Positions 16,461 to 23,803 of a DNA stretch of 64,000 nt are shown piece after piece. The notes under the pieces were generated by a model. It was not told the origin of the DNA. It did no database searches and saw nothing but the letters and a program-made list of their open reading frames with translations. A program made the translations under genes and the position numbers. Position 1 is the stretch's first letter, and every line of letters begins with the position of its first letter. Source of the stretch: Aedoeadaptatus coxii (GTDB taxonomy: Bacteria > Bacillota > Clostridia > Tissierellales > Peptoniphilaceae). The stretch lies in assembly GCF_903819215.1 (NCBI RefSeq), contig NZ_CAIJCT010000010.1; one strand, 5' to 3'.

Positions 16461-16952
16461 ATGAAAGTTTCAATTCTTATGGGTAGTTATAGCGATAGAG
16501 AAATCGCATTTGATGTTATTAAATCGTTAAAAGAACTTGGCGTAGCCTACGATTGCGTAGTTTATAGCGCTCATCGCACCCCTAATGAGGTGGTTGAGTA
16601 TGTGAAGGAACAGGAAAAAAACGGCACAGAAGTATTTATTTCCATTGCGGGAAAAGCGGCACACCTTGGCGGCGTCGTGGCGGCCCATACGACGCGTCCC
16701 GTTATTGGTGTTCCCGGTAAAACGTCCGTTGCAGGAGGAATGGATTCCCTTCTATCCACGGTTCAAATGCCTTCCGGCGTTCCTGTAGCGACGGTGGCCA
16801 TTAACGGCGGAAAGAATGCCGGTATTTTAGCGGCACAAATTTTATCTGTCGCCGATAGCGATCTTAAAAAACGTCTCGACGATTACAAATTAAAACTACA
16901 ATCGGAAGTAGAAGAAATGAATCGCAAACTCGAGGAGGACTTACGTGGCTAA
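16461..16952 (+). CDS. purE: N5-carboxyaminoimidazole ribonucleotide mutase, class I PurE
   Basis: Converts N5-CAIR to CAIR in purine synthesis, 163 residues. The family signatures are GSYSDREIAFDV near the N-terminus and SAHRTPNEVVEYV after it, followed by GKAAHLGGVVAAHTTRPVIGVP. TATAAGGAGG stands before ATG 16461. Class I enzymes usually work with PurK, which is not next to it here. It overlaps fhs by 8 bases. Pairing with formate-THF ligase links it to the one-carbon supply that purine synthesis consumes. Confidence 0.94.
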   Translation: MKVSILMGSYSDREIAFDVIKSLKELGVAYDCVVYSAHRTPNEVVEYVKEQEKNGTEVFISIAGKAAHLGGVVAAHTTRPVIGVPGKTSVAGGMDSLLSTVQMPSGVPVATVAINGGKNAGILAAQILSVADSDLKKRLDDYKLKLQSEVEEMNRKLEEDLRG

Positions 16953-18618
16953 AATGAAAACAGATGTTGAAATTGCCGGAGAGGCGACATTAGAGGAAGT
17001 TTATAAAATCGCCGAAGATCTGGGGCTGAAAAGCGAAGATATAAAGCCCTACGGTCATTATATGGCGAAAATTCAAGGCAATCCTTTTAATGAACCGAAA
17101 GAAAAAGAGGGTAAGCTGATTCTCGTTACCGCCATTAATCCTACACCTGCAGGGGAAGGAAAGACGACGACCAATATCGGACTTGCCATGGCGATGTGTC
17201 GCATGGGGAAAAAGGCGATCAGCACCTTGAGAGAGCCGAGCCTCGGCCCGGTCTTCGGCATTAAGGGCGGAGCGGCAGGCGGCGGTTACTCCCAAGTTCT
17301 TCCCATGGATGATATTAACCTCCATTTTACGGGAGATTTCCACGCCATTACCAGCGCTAATAATCTTATTAGCGCCGCCATCGACAACCACATTCATCAA
17401 GGAAATGTGTTAAATATCGATCCGAAGAACATTACGTTTAAGCGCGTGTTGGATATGAACGACCGCGCGCTACGTCAAGTTATCGTCGGCGCAGGCCCTA
17501 AGAAAAACGGTGTTATGCGCGAAGAAGGATTCGATATTACCGTAGCCTCTGAAATCATGGCGATTCTTTGTCTCGCACGAGATCTTGAAGATTTCAAGGC
17601 GAGAGTAGCCAGAATCATCGTCGCTTATTCTAAGGATAATAAGCCTATTTACGTAAAAGATTTAGAAGTTGAAGGCGCGGTGGCTATGCTGATGAAAGAT
17701 GCCATTATGCCGAATTTGGTACAAACCATTGAAAATACGCCTGCTATTATTCACGGCGGACCTTTTGCCAATATAGCCCACGGTTGCAATTCCATTTTAG
17801 CGACGAAAGCGGCCTTAAATCTCGGCGAATATGCTATTACAGAGGCAGGGTTCGGTGCCGATTTGGGAGCTGAAAAATTCTTGGACATCGCCGCACAGGA
17901 AGCTGATTTTCATCCCAATTGTGTGGTCGTCGTCGCGACGATACGCGCACTTAAATACAATGGCGGCGTAGCGGTAAAAGATTTGAGTGAAGAAAATGTG
18001 GAAGCTCTTCGTGCAGGATTCCCGAATTTAAAACGCCATGTCGAAAACATGAAGAAATACGGCATCCCCGTAGTTATTGCCATTAACAAGTTCCCCGCCG
18101 ATACGGAAAGGGAATTGAACACCATTCACGAACTTGCCGATGAACTCGGCGTCGATGTCGCACTTTCCGATGTATTTGCAAAAGGCGGAGAAGGCGGAAT
18201 GGAACTAGCGGAAAAAGTTGTCGCTCTTTGTGAAGAAGAGAGCCACTACAAACCCATTTATGAACGGAACACGAGCATCGAAGAAAAAATCGAAACCATT
18301 TCAACAACCATTTACGGCGCAAAGGATGTAGTTTACTCCGATGAAGCCAAGGTTGTTATGAAACGAATTCAAGAATTGGGCGCAGACGATCTACCCATTT
18401 GCATGGCGAAGACGCAAATGTCTTTTACCGACGACGCTACGAAACTCGGCGCACCTGAAGATTTTACCATTCACATTCGCGACATGCGCCTTTCAAACGG
18501 GGCGGGCTTTATCGTGGCACTTACAGGATCTATTATGACCATGCCGGGGCTCCCCAAAGTTCCCGCGGCCAATGGTATGGATATAGACAGTCAGGGAAAA
18601 ATCACCGGATTATCATAA
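16945..18618 (+). CDS. fhs: Formate-tetrahydrofolate ligase
   Basis: ATP-dependent ligation of formate to tetrahydrofolate giving 10-formyl-THF, 557 residues, standard length. The nucleotide-binding stretch is NPTPAGEGKTTTNIGL; further family blocks are REPSLGPVFGIKGGAAGGGYSQV and a C-terminal LTGSIMTMPGLP. The enzyme feeds purine synthesis and Met-tRNA formylation (fmt is also in this window). The start is GTG 16945, with GAGGAGG 6 bases before it; the ATG three codons later is an alternative. The product can also serve reductive one-carbon metabolism in anaerobes. Confidence 0.97.
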   Translation: MAKMKTDVEIAGEATLEEVYKIAEDLGLKSEDIKPYGHYMAKIQGNPFNEPKEKEGKLILVTAINPTPAGEGKTTTNIGLAMAMCRMGKKAISTLREPSLGPVFGIKGGAAGGGYSQVLPMDDINLHFTGDFHAITSANNLISAAIDNHIHQGNVLNIDPKNITFKRVLDMNDRALRQVIVGAGPKKNGVMREEGFDITVASEIMAILCLARDLEDFKARVARIIVAYSKDNKPIYVKDLEVEGAVAMLMKDAIMPNLVQTIENTPAIIHGGPFANIAHGCNSILATKAALNLGEYAITEAGFGADLGAEKFLDIAAQEADFHPNCVVVVATIRALKYNGGVAVKDLSEENVEALRAGFPNLKRHVENMKKYGIPVVIAINKFPADTERELNTIHELADELGVDVALSDVFAKGGEGGMELAEKVVALCEEESHYKPIYERNTSIEEKIETISTTIYGAKDVVYSDEAKVVMKRIQELGADDLPICMAKTQMSFTDDATKLGAPEDFTIHIRDMRLSNGAGFIVALTGSIMTMPGLPKVPAANGMDIDSQGKITGLS

Positions 18619-18630
18619 AGTGAGGTAAAA

Positions 18631-18948
18631 ATGTCCTATTCATCAAAAATCGAAGATAAAAACATGGACGAATTATTCGAAGCTGTTTTATGCTTAAAAA
18701 ATAAAGAAGAATGCTACCGTTTTTTTGAAGACATCTGCACGATTAAAGAGTTAAAAGCAATTTCGCAGCGTCTGCAAGTGGTTAAACTTCTCGTATCGGA
18801 TAACACCTATCACGCGATTGAGGAGGAAACCGGCGCATCGACGGCTACGATTAGCCGTATTAATCGCGCCCTCCATTACGGAGCTGACGGATACAATCTC
18901 GTCTTAAAGCGTTTAGGATATTTAAGTGACAAGAAAAAAGAAGACTAA
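18631..18948 (+). CDS. YerC/YecD-type TrpR-related DNA-binding protein
   Basis: Small transcription-regulator-like protein, 105 residues. The TrpR-superfamily core is ELKAISQRLQVVKLL followed by the helix-turn-helix YHAIEEETGASTATISRINRAL. Homologues (YerC) are widespread in Firmicutes, and their regulon is unclear. It lies 12 bases after fhs, so it is co-transcribed with purE-fhs, and a strong terminator follows. It need not regulate its neighbours, and no operator can be assigned from sequence. Confidence 0.8.
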   Translation: MSYSSKIEDKNMDELFEAVLCLKNKEECYRFFEDICTIKELKAISQRLQVVKLLVSDNTYHAIEEETGASTATISRINRALHYGADGYNLVLKRLGYLSDKKKED

Positions 18949-18950
18949 CG

Positions 18951-18997
18951 AAAAGGTCAAAGGCCGGGCGATTTGCCCTAACCTTTGACCTCTTTTT
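18951..18997 (+). terminator. Terminator between converging yerC and rqcH
   Basis: GGTCAAAGG (18955-18963) pairs with CCTTTGACC (18982-18990), with an inner GGGC/GCCC pairing, and five T follow. Read leftward it ends in four T, so it may serve both genes; the rqcH stop lies in the T tract. Confidence 0.85.
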
Positions 18998-20747
18998 ATG
19001 CCTTCAATTGTTCAATATGCTCTTTATTCGGCGTTACATAGAGTGTGGAAAAATCCGTATAAATGACTAGTCCCGTTTGATTGGAGGGATGGCGCCTAAT
19101 AAATTGCCGCTTAGTATAATCCACTTCTACATTGGAAGATTGTCTGCTTCTGCTGTAGTAGGCGGCAAGTTCGGCACATTCTCTTAATACGTCTTCGGAA
19201 GGCTCTGTTCCTTCAGTTTTTAAAATGACGTGGCTGCCGGGACCGTTTTTCACGTGGAACCAATAATCATTTTTACGAGCAAATTTCAATGTGAGCTCTT
19301 GATTTTGCCGATTATTTCGTCCTACATAAATTGGTTGCCCGTCAGAAGATGTAAATTCAAGATAATCAGCCTTTTTAGAATGTTTCTTTTTGCCACCGTG
19401 TCCATGATCTTTAAACTTCTTTTTGAGATAATCCTCGCGAAATTCTTCCTGAATGCTGTCAACTTCGTCGACAGTCGTGGCATCTTCCAGATTATAGAGC
19501 ATGGAGTCTAAGTATTGAATGGTGGTTCTATTTTTTTCAATACGGCTCGTTAAAGTAGCTTCTGCATGTTTTAGCTTTGTAAACTTTTTATAATAGCTTG
19601 CGGCGTTTTGAATTCCGTCTTTCGTGTCGTCTAATGGAATGGTAATGGGCTCCATGTTGTCGTAAAAATTTTCCAATGTGATCTCACGGCATCCCTTTTC
19701 GATTTTCCATGCATTGGAGGAGAGGAGATCGCCGTAAACTTTAAGCTTTTTACGATCCTTCGCTTCCCGAAGTTCCATTTCCATTTTTTCCTGTTTCGTC
19801 AATGCACGCTCTAAATAGTTTTTAATCTGCTTGTGGAGGTTTTGACTTTTTTGCCGTATTCTGTCTTCCATAACGCGCATAATAAAGGTTTGGTCTAAAA
19901 GCTCGGAAGGAGAATCGTAGAATGTTTTATTTTCTTCAGGATAGTGTTTTAGATTTAGGGCTGAAAAAGCGATAATTTTATGTCCGTCGGAAATACTTTG
20001 AGGTTTATAGTCGTTATTTCGCAACTCGTCCATAAGTTCATTAAAGGATTCATAAAGAGCGATTTTATCGACGGTTTTCATAGGATCTTTATCGGAAAAT
20101 CCTGCGCGATAGGCAATTTCAGAGGCGATAAGAGGAGATACTCCTAAATAGCGTCGAATAAAAAAGTTTTTGACGGAAAGGGCATCTTCACCATTGGCCG
20201 CTTCTAAAAAAGCGTCTTCTTTTTCTTTTAAAGGGTTTACGCGATCCATAATACCTTCCAAGGTATAGTGAATCCCAGGAAGAATTTCCCTTACGCGGCT
20301 CGTGGAATGATTAATGCGCTTTAAGGCATCGACGATTTTTCCGTTTTCGTCGAGGAGAATGATATTCGAGTGACGCCCCATCATTTCGATAATCAAAGTC
20401 TTTTTGACTTTATCGAAGAGGTCGTTAAATCCTTCGACTTCAATGCAAAGAATGCGATCCATTTCTATTTGATAAATTTTTTGAATCACCGTAGATTCCA
20501 CGTGTTTCCGAAGCAACATACAAAAATTAGGAGGCGTCGCGGGATTTTGAAATTTCTTTTCCGTAATATAAGCACAGGGGTTATTTGCCGATGCGGACAA
20601 AAGCAAACTTCCTCGAGCCTGATGACTTCTCAAATTTAAAACGATTGTGTCCTGCTGCGGCTGATACACCTTGTCGATCTTACCGCCGCTATAAAGCGCA
20701 TTCAACTCTTCGCTTACCGCTCTTGTCATCGTTCCGTCGTAACTCAA
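18996..20747 (-). CDS. rqcH: NFACT-family ribosome quality control factor RqcH
   Basis: Rqc2-type protein (also annotated fibronectin-binding protein A), 583 residues. In Bacillus, RqcH binds stalled 50S subunits and adds alanine tails that mark nascent chains for degradation. NFACT-N opens as SYDGTMTRAVSEEL...GGKIDKVYQP, a long helical coiled-coil region occupies about 280-430, and the NFACT-R domain near 455-560 has YVGRNNRQNQELT and DYWFHVKNGPGSHVIL. I choose TTG 20747 because AGGAGG lies 7 bases upstream and the protein then starts like its relatives. It is transcribed alone, divergent from yicC. Confidence 0.9.
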   Translation of the reverse strand: MSYDGTMTRAVSEELNALYSGGKIDKVYQPQQDTIVLNLRSHQARGSLLLSASANNPCAYITEKKFQNPATPPNFCMLLRKHVESTVIQKIYQIEMDRILCIEVEGFNDLFDKVKKTLIIEMMGRHSNIILLDENGKIVDALKRINHSTSRVREILPGIHYTLEGIMDRVNPLKEKEDAFLEAANGEDALSVKNFFIRRYLGVSPLIASEIAYRAGFSDKDPMKTVDKIALYESFNELMDELRNNDYKPQSISDGHKIIAFSALNLKHYPEENKTFYDSPSELLDQTFIMRVMEDRIRQKSQNLHKQIKNYLERALTKQEKMEMELREAKDRKKLKVYGDLLSSNAWKIEKGCREITLENFYDNMEPITIPLDDTKDGIQNAASYYKKFTKLKHAEATLTSRIEKNRTTIQYLDSMLYNLEDATTVDEVDSIQEEFREDYLKKKFKDHGHGGKKKHSKKADYLEFTSSDGQPIYVGRNNRQNQELTLKFARKNDYWFHVKNGPGSHVILKTEGTEPSEDVLRECAELAAYYSRSRQSSNVEVDYTKRQFIRRHPSNQTGLVIYTDFSTLYVTPNKEHIEQLKA

Positions 20748-20767
20748 TCTATCTCCTCCTTGTCGTG

Positions 20768-20796
20768 ATGAAAGCCCATTGTCTTTCATGTATAAT
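20768..20796 (+). promoter_or_regulatory. Divergent rqcH/yicC control region with dyad and -10
   Basis: ATGAAAG (20768-20774) and CTTTCAT (20783-20789) are perfect inverted repeats, directly followed by TATAAT (20791-20796), the best -10 for yicC. There is no consensus -35 at the right distance. Only 67 bases separate the two genes, so both promoters must lie here. Confidence 0.4.
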
Positions 20797-20814
20797 AACA
20801 TAGAGGAGGCGCCT

Positions 20815-21663
20815 ATGCACAGCATGACCGGCTTTGGCTCGGCAGAACAAATGACAACTGATACGACGTTAAGTGTGACAATTAAATCGGTAAATCACAA
20901 GAATCGCGACATTCGCATAAAAGGTTTAGGGGATTTCCCGGCGGTAGAAAATGATATCAAAAAAACACTGGAAAACCGGCTTATTCGCGGACGAGTGGAA
21001 GTAAATTTTTCCATTACGCGAAACGCTGAAACGAAACTGAGTTTCTCCGAAGATTCCGCTACATTTTTCAGAGAACTCTATAAAGGACTGACCGGCGAGG
21101 ATCCGAAAGCCGATTGGCTTTTATCTCGTCCCGGCGTCGTGGAAGCTTTAGATTTAGGTAATGACATAACAGTTGAGTTTATTCACGAAGTATTCGAATC
21201 GGCTCTCGACGAATTTCTCGCTATGAGAAAGCGGGAAGGAGATTATTTATTCGAGTGCTTAAGAGAAAAGATTCGTTACATAGAAAATGAATTGAACGAA
21301 ATAAAGCAATCGACGGATGAGGATAAAGTCATTCAACAAGATGCTTTCAGAAAACGCGTCGAAGAATTCATGAATGAATTTTCCATGGATCCTTCGCGAT
21401 TTGCTACGGAGCTTGCCCTTTTATACGAAAAGATTTCAATTGAAGAAGAAATCGACAGGCTTTTCTCTCATATTGCCCAATTTAATGTTATAATGGAGAG
21501 AAAAGGTTCGGTGGGACGGAGTTTGGATTTTCTCTTGCAGGAAATGTTCAGAGAAGCCAATACCATGGCGAACAAATCGAGAACGATCGATGTTTTACAT
21601 CGTCTCGTCGATGTTAAAACGACAATCGATGATTTAAGAGAGCAAGTTGCAAATGTAGAATAG
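20815..21663 (+). CDS. YicC/YloC-family endoribonuclease
   Basis: A 282-residue protein opening MHSMTGFGSAE, diagnostic of the YicC/YloC family, whose E. coli member is an endoribonuclease. Conserved SVNHKNRDI follows near residue 30. The C-terminal part has EEIDRLFSHIAQF and the ending SVGRSLDFLLQEMFREANT, matching the family's GRKLDFLxQEMNRExNT. GGAGGCG precedes ATG 20815. It is immediately upstream of gmk, the normal partner. The small remA/ylzA gene that often lies between them in Firmicutes is absent; the gap is 17 bases. Confidence 0.9.
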   Translation: MHSMTGFGSAEQMTTDTTLSVTIKSVNHKNRDIRIKGLGDFPAVENDIKKTLENRLIRGRVEVNFSITRNAETKLSFSEDSATFFRELYKGLTGEDPKADWLLSRPGVVEALDLGNDITVEFIHEVFESALDEFLAMRKREGDYLFECLREKIRYIENELNEIKQSTDEDKVIQQDAFRKRVEEFMNEFSMDPSRFATELALLYEKISIEEEIDRLFSHIAQFNVIMERKGSVGRSLDFLLQEMFREANTMANKSRTIDVLHRLVDVKTTIDDLREQVANVE

Positions 21664-21680
21664 TATAAAGGCGGTGTTGT

Positions 21681-22298
21681 GTGTCTAAAGGTTTTTTATT
21701 GGTACTTTCCGGTCCATCCGGCAGTGGTAAGGGAACGGTAAGTGAAGCGCTAATGGCGAAAAATGAGGAAGTTAAATTTTCAACATCTGTCACGACGCGA
21801 AAGCCCAGAGTGATGGAAGTGGATGGAGAAAACTATTTCTTTAAAACGGAAGAAGAATTTAAAGAAATGGTTAAAAACGACGAGCTACTCGAATACGCCC
21901 ATGTGCATACCAATTATTACGGGACGCCGAAAGAATTCGTCTTTCAAGAAATCGAAAAGGGCGAAATTGTGCTTTTAGAAATCGATGTTCAAGGCGCCCT
22001 TCAGATTAAAGAAAAATATAAAGAAGCTGTCTTTATTTTCTTGCTGCCTCCTACCATGGAAGAGTTGAAACAAAGAATCGTAAACCGCGGTACGGAAAGC
22101 GAAAAGGATATTGAAACCCGCTTTTCCAATGCTTTCAAAGAACTGGATTTCGTTGGAGAATACGACTATTTTGTCGTAAACGATAAAGTAGAACAAGCGG
22201 TCCTCGATATTGAAAACATTATTGCGGCGGAGAAACTTCGCGTAAAGCGTTATAAAGATATTAAAAAGGATATTGTAGAAAGAAGGTCGATACGATGA
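21681..22298 (+). CDS. gmk: Guanylate kinase
   Basis: Phosphorylates GMP to GDP; 205 residues. The P-loop is SGPSGSGKGT, the GMP-binding region includes TTRKPRVMEVDGENYFF, then EYAHVHTNYYGTP and LLEIDVQGALQIK, all standard. The start is GTG 21681, with AAGGCGG before it. The stop overlaps the rpoZ start (ATGA). GMP and ppGpp metabolism and the RNA polymerase omega subunit are linked here as in many bacteria. Confidence 0.95.
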   Translation: MSKGFLLVLSGPSGSGKGTVSEALMAKNEEVKFSTSVTTRKPRVMEVDGENYFFKTEEEFKEMVKNDELLEYAHVHTNYYGTPKEFVFQEIEKGEIVLLEIDVQGALQIKEKYKEAVFIFLLPPTMEELKQRIVNRGTESEKDIETRFSNAFKELDFVGEYDYFVVNDKVEQAVLDIENIIAAEKLRVKRYKDIKKDIVERRSIR

Positions 22299-22582
22299 AC
22301 ATTATGTCATTTGGTGAAATAGCAAAAATTACCGACAGCCGTTACGAACTGGCGACGTTGGTTTCTAATAGAGCCCGCGAACTCGTAGACGGAGATGACC
22401 CTTTAATCGACACCGATCTTGAAAATCCCGTTTCCATTTCTATGGAAGAAGTTTACAAGGGAGCGGTTAAATTTACGAGCAAAGAACGCTTTGAAGAAAT
22501 TCAAGCGGAAAAGGAACGCCGTATCGAAGCCTTAAAACGCGAACTGGAACAAGCTGAAGAAGAGGTCGAAGGGGATGAGTAA
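22295..22582 (+). CDS. rpoZ: RNA polymerase omega subunit
   Basis: Small RNA polymerase subunit helping assembly of the beta' subunit, 95 residues. The motif SRYELATLVSNRARELV is the omega signature (the usual Y.L....KRAR pattern). A long charged C-terminal helix (AEKERRIEALKRELEQAEEE) follows. Start ATG 22295 overlaps the gmk stop; an ATG three codons downstream is possible. The order gmk-rpoZ-coaBC-priA is conserved across Firmicutes. Confidence 0.92.
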   Translation: MNIMSFGEIAKITDSRYELATLVSNRARELVDGDDPLIDTDLENPVSISMEEVYKGAVKFTSKERFEEIQAEKERRIEALKRELEQAEEEVEGDE

Positions 22583-23768
22583 GCATGTTCTCCTCGGCGT
22601 CAGCGGGGGAATCAGTGTTTATAAATCGCCGGGAATCGTCAGCCGGCTAAAAAAACTGGGGATAAAAGTTCGCGTCATCATGACCGAACACGCTACTGAA
22701 TTCATAACGCCCCTTACGTTTCAAACCATGAGCAACGAAACGGTTCATGTGGAAATGTTCAATCAGCTTTCTAATATGGACGTAGAGCACATTTCTTTGG
22801 CGAAGTGGGCGGATTGCATGATAATTGCGCCGGCCACTGCCAATACAATCGCCAAGCTCGCTTACGGCATTGCGGATAATATGCTTACAACCGTTGCCAT
22901 GGCTACACGGGCTAAGATTTTAATCGCACCGGCCATGAATACACATATGCTGGAAGCGGAATCGACTCAAGAAGCACTAAAAATATTAGCTTCACGAAAA
23001 AATGTGGAAATTCTTCCCACGGCGGAAGGCTTGCTCGCCTGTCAAGATGTGGGATCGGGTAAGATGCTCGAACCCGACGACATCGTAGATTATATTTTAG
23101 AAGCCCTTACGCCAAAGACCATGGAAGGTCTTGAGCTAACGGTGACGGCAGGGCCCACAAAAGAACGATTGGATCCTGTACGCTTTATAAGCAATCACAG
23201 CAGTGGAAAAACGGGCTACGCCATTGCGACGGAAGCGCGCAATCGGGGCGCAAAGGTCCATCTTATAAGCGGCCCTACCCATCTTCCGAAGCCGAGAGGT
23301 GTCGATTTTATTAGCGTCGAGAGTACGCAGGAAATGTACGATGCCGTAGAGAAAGTATTTCCTACAAGCGGTATATTAATAAAATCGGCAGCGCCGAGTG
23401 ACTACAAACCCGTGCAATACGCTCACGAGAAGATCAAAAAAAGCAGCGGAGAAAATCTCACCGTCGAATTTTCGCCAAATCCCGATATCGCTAAGCATTT
23501 CGGTAATATAAAAGGCGATCGTGTGGTCGTCGGATTTGCAGCCGAAAGCCACCGTGTAGAGGAATACGCGAAGAAAAAATTAAAGAGTAAAAACTTTGAT
23601 TTTATCGTGGCCAATAATATTTGTGAAGAAAATGCAGGCTTTGCCAGTGAAACCAATCATGTGAAGATTTTTTCAGCAAACGGCAAGGAAGAAGAGCTTC
23701 CCATGATGGAAAAAAGTGCATTGGCCGCAGAAATTTTAGATCGTGTAACAGAACGTTTGAAAAGCTAG
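22575..23768 (+). CDS. coaBC: Bifunctional phosphopantothenoylcysteine decarboxylase / phosphopantothenate-cysteine ligase
   Basis: Two steps of coenzyme A synthesis in one protein, 397 residues. The N-terminal flavin-dependent decarboxylase (about 1-180) has GVSGGISVYK, the PAMNTHM motif with catalytic Asn, and GLLACQDVGSGKM with the active-site Cys. The C-terminal CTP-dependent ligase (from about 190) starts TVTAGPTKERLDPVRFISN and includes the lysine-rich EKIKKSSGE. CoaD lies later in the window. It overlaps rpoZ by 8 bases. Its stop codon sits inside a terminator stem. Confidence 0.95.
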   Translation: MSKHVLLGVSGGISVYKSPGIVSRLKKLGIKVRVIMTEHATEFITPLTFQTMSNETVHVEMFNQLSNMDVEHISLAKWADCMIIAPATANTIAKLAYGIADNMLTTVAMATRAKILIAPAMNTHMLEAESTQEALKILASRKNVEILPTAEGLLACQDVGSGKMLEPDDIVDYILEALTPKTMEGLELTVTAGPTKERLDPVRFISNHSSGKTGYAIATEARNRGAKVHLISGPTHLPKPRGVDFISVESTQEMYDAVEKVFPTSGILIKSAAPSDYKPVQYAHEKIKKSSGENLTVEFSPNPDIAKHFGNIKGDRVVVGFAAESHRVEEYAKKKLKSKNFDFIVANNICEENAGFASETNHVKIFSANGKEEELPMMEKSALAAEILDRVTERLKS

Positions 23769-23785
23769 CAATGCCTAGCTTTTTT
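23760..23785 (+). terminator. Intrinsic terminator overlapping the coaBC stop
   Basis: AAAAGCTAG pairs with CTAGCTTTT around a CAATGC loop and continues in T. The TAG stop of coaBC is part of the left arm, so a ribosome finishing coaBC would cover the stem. priA starts only 18 bases later. Confidence 0.7.
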
Positions 23786-23803
23786 ACATGATAGGGAGTT
23801 CCT

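Noticed and set aside
16990..17400. Long antisense open frame (136 codons) inside fhs
   Set aside because: It lies opposite a conserved coding region, has no ribosome site or promoter, and its translation is low-complexity and unlike known proteins.
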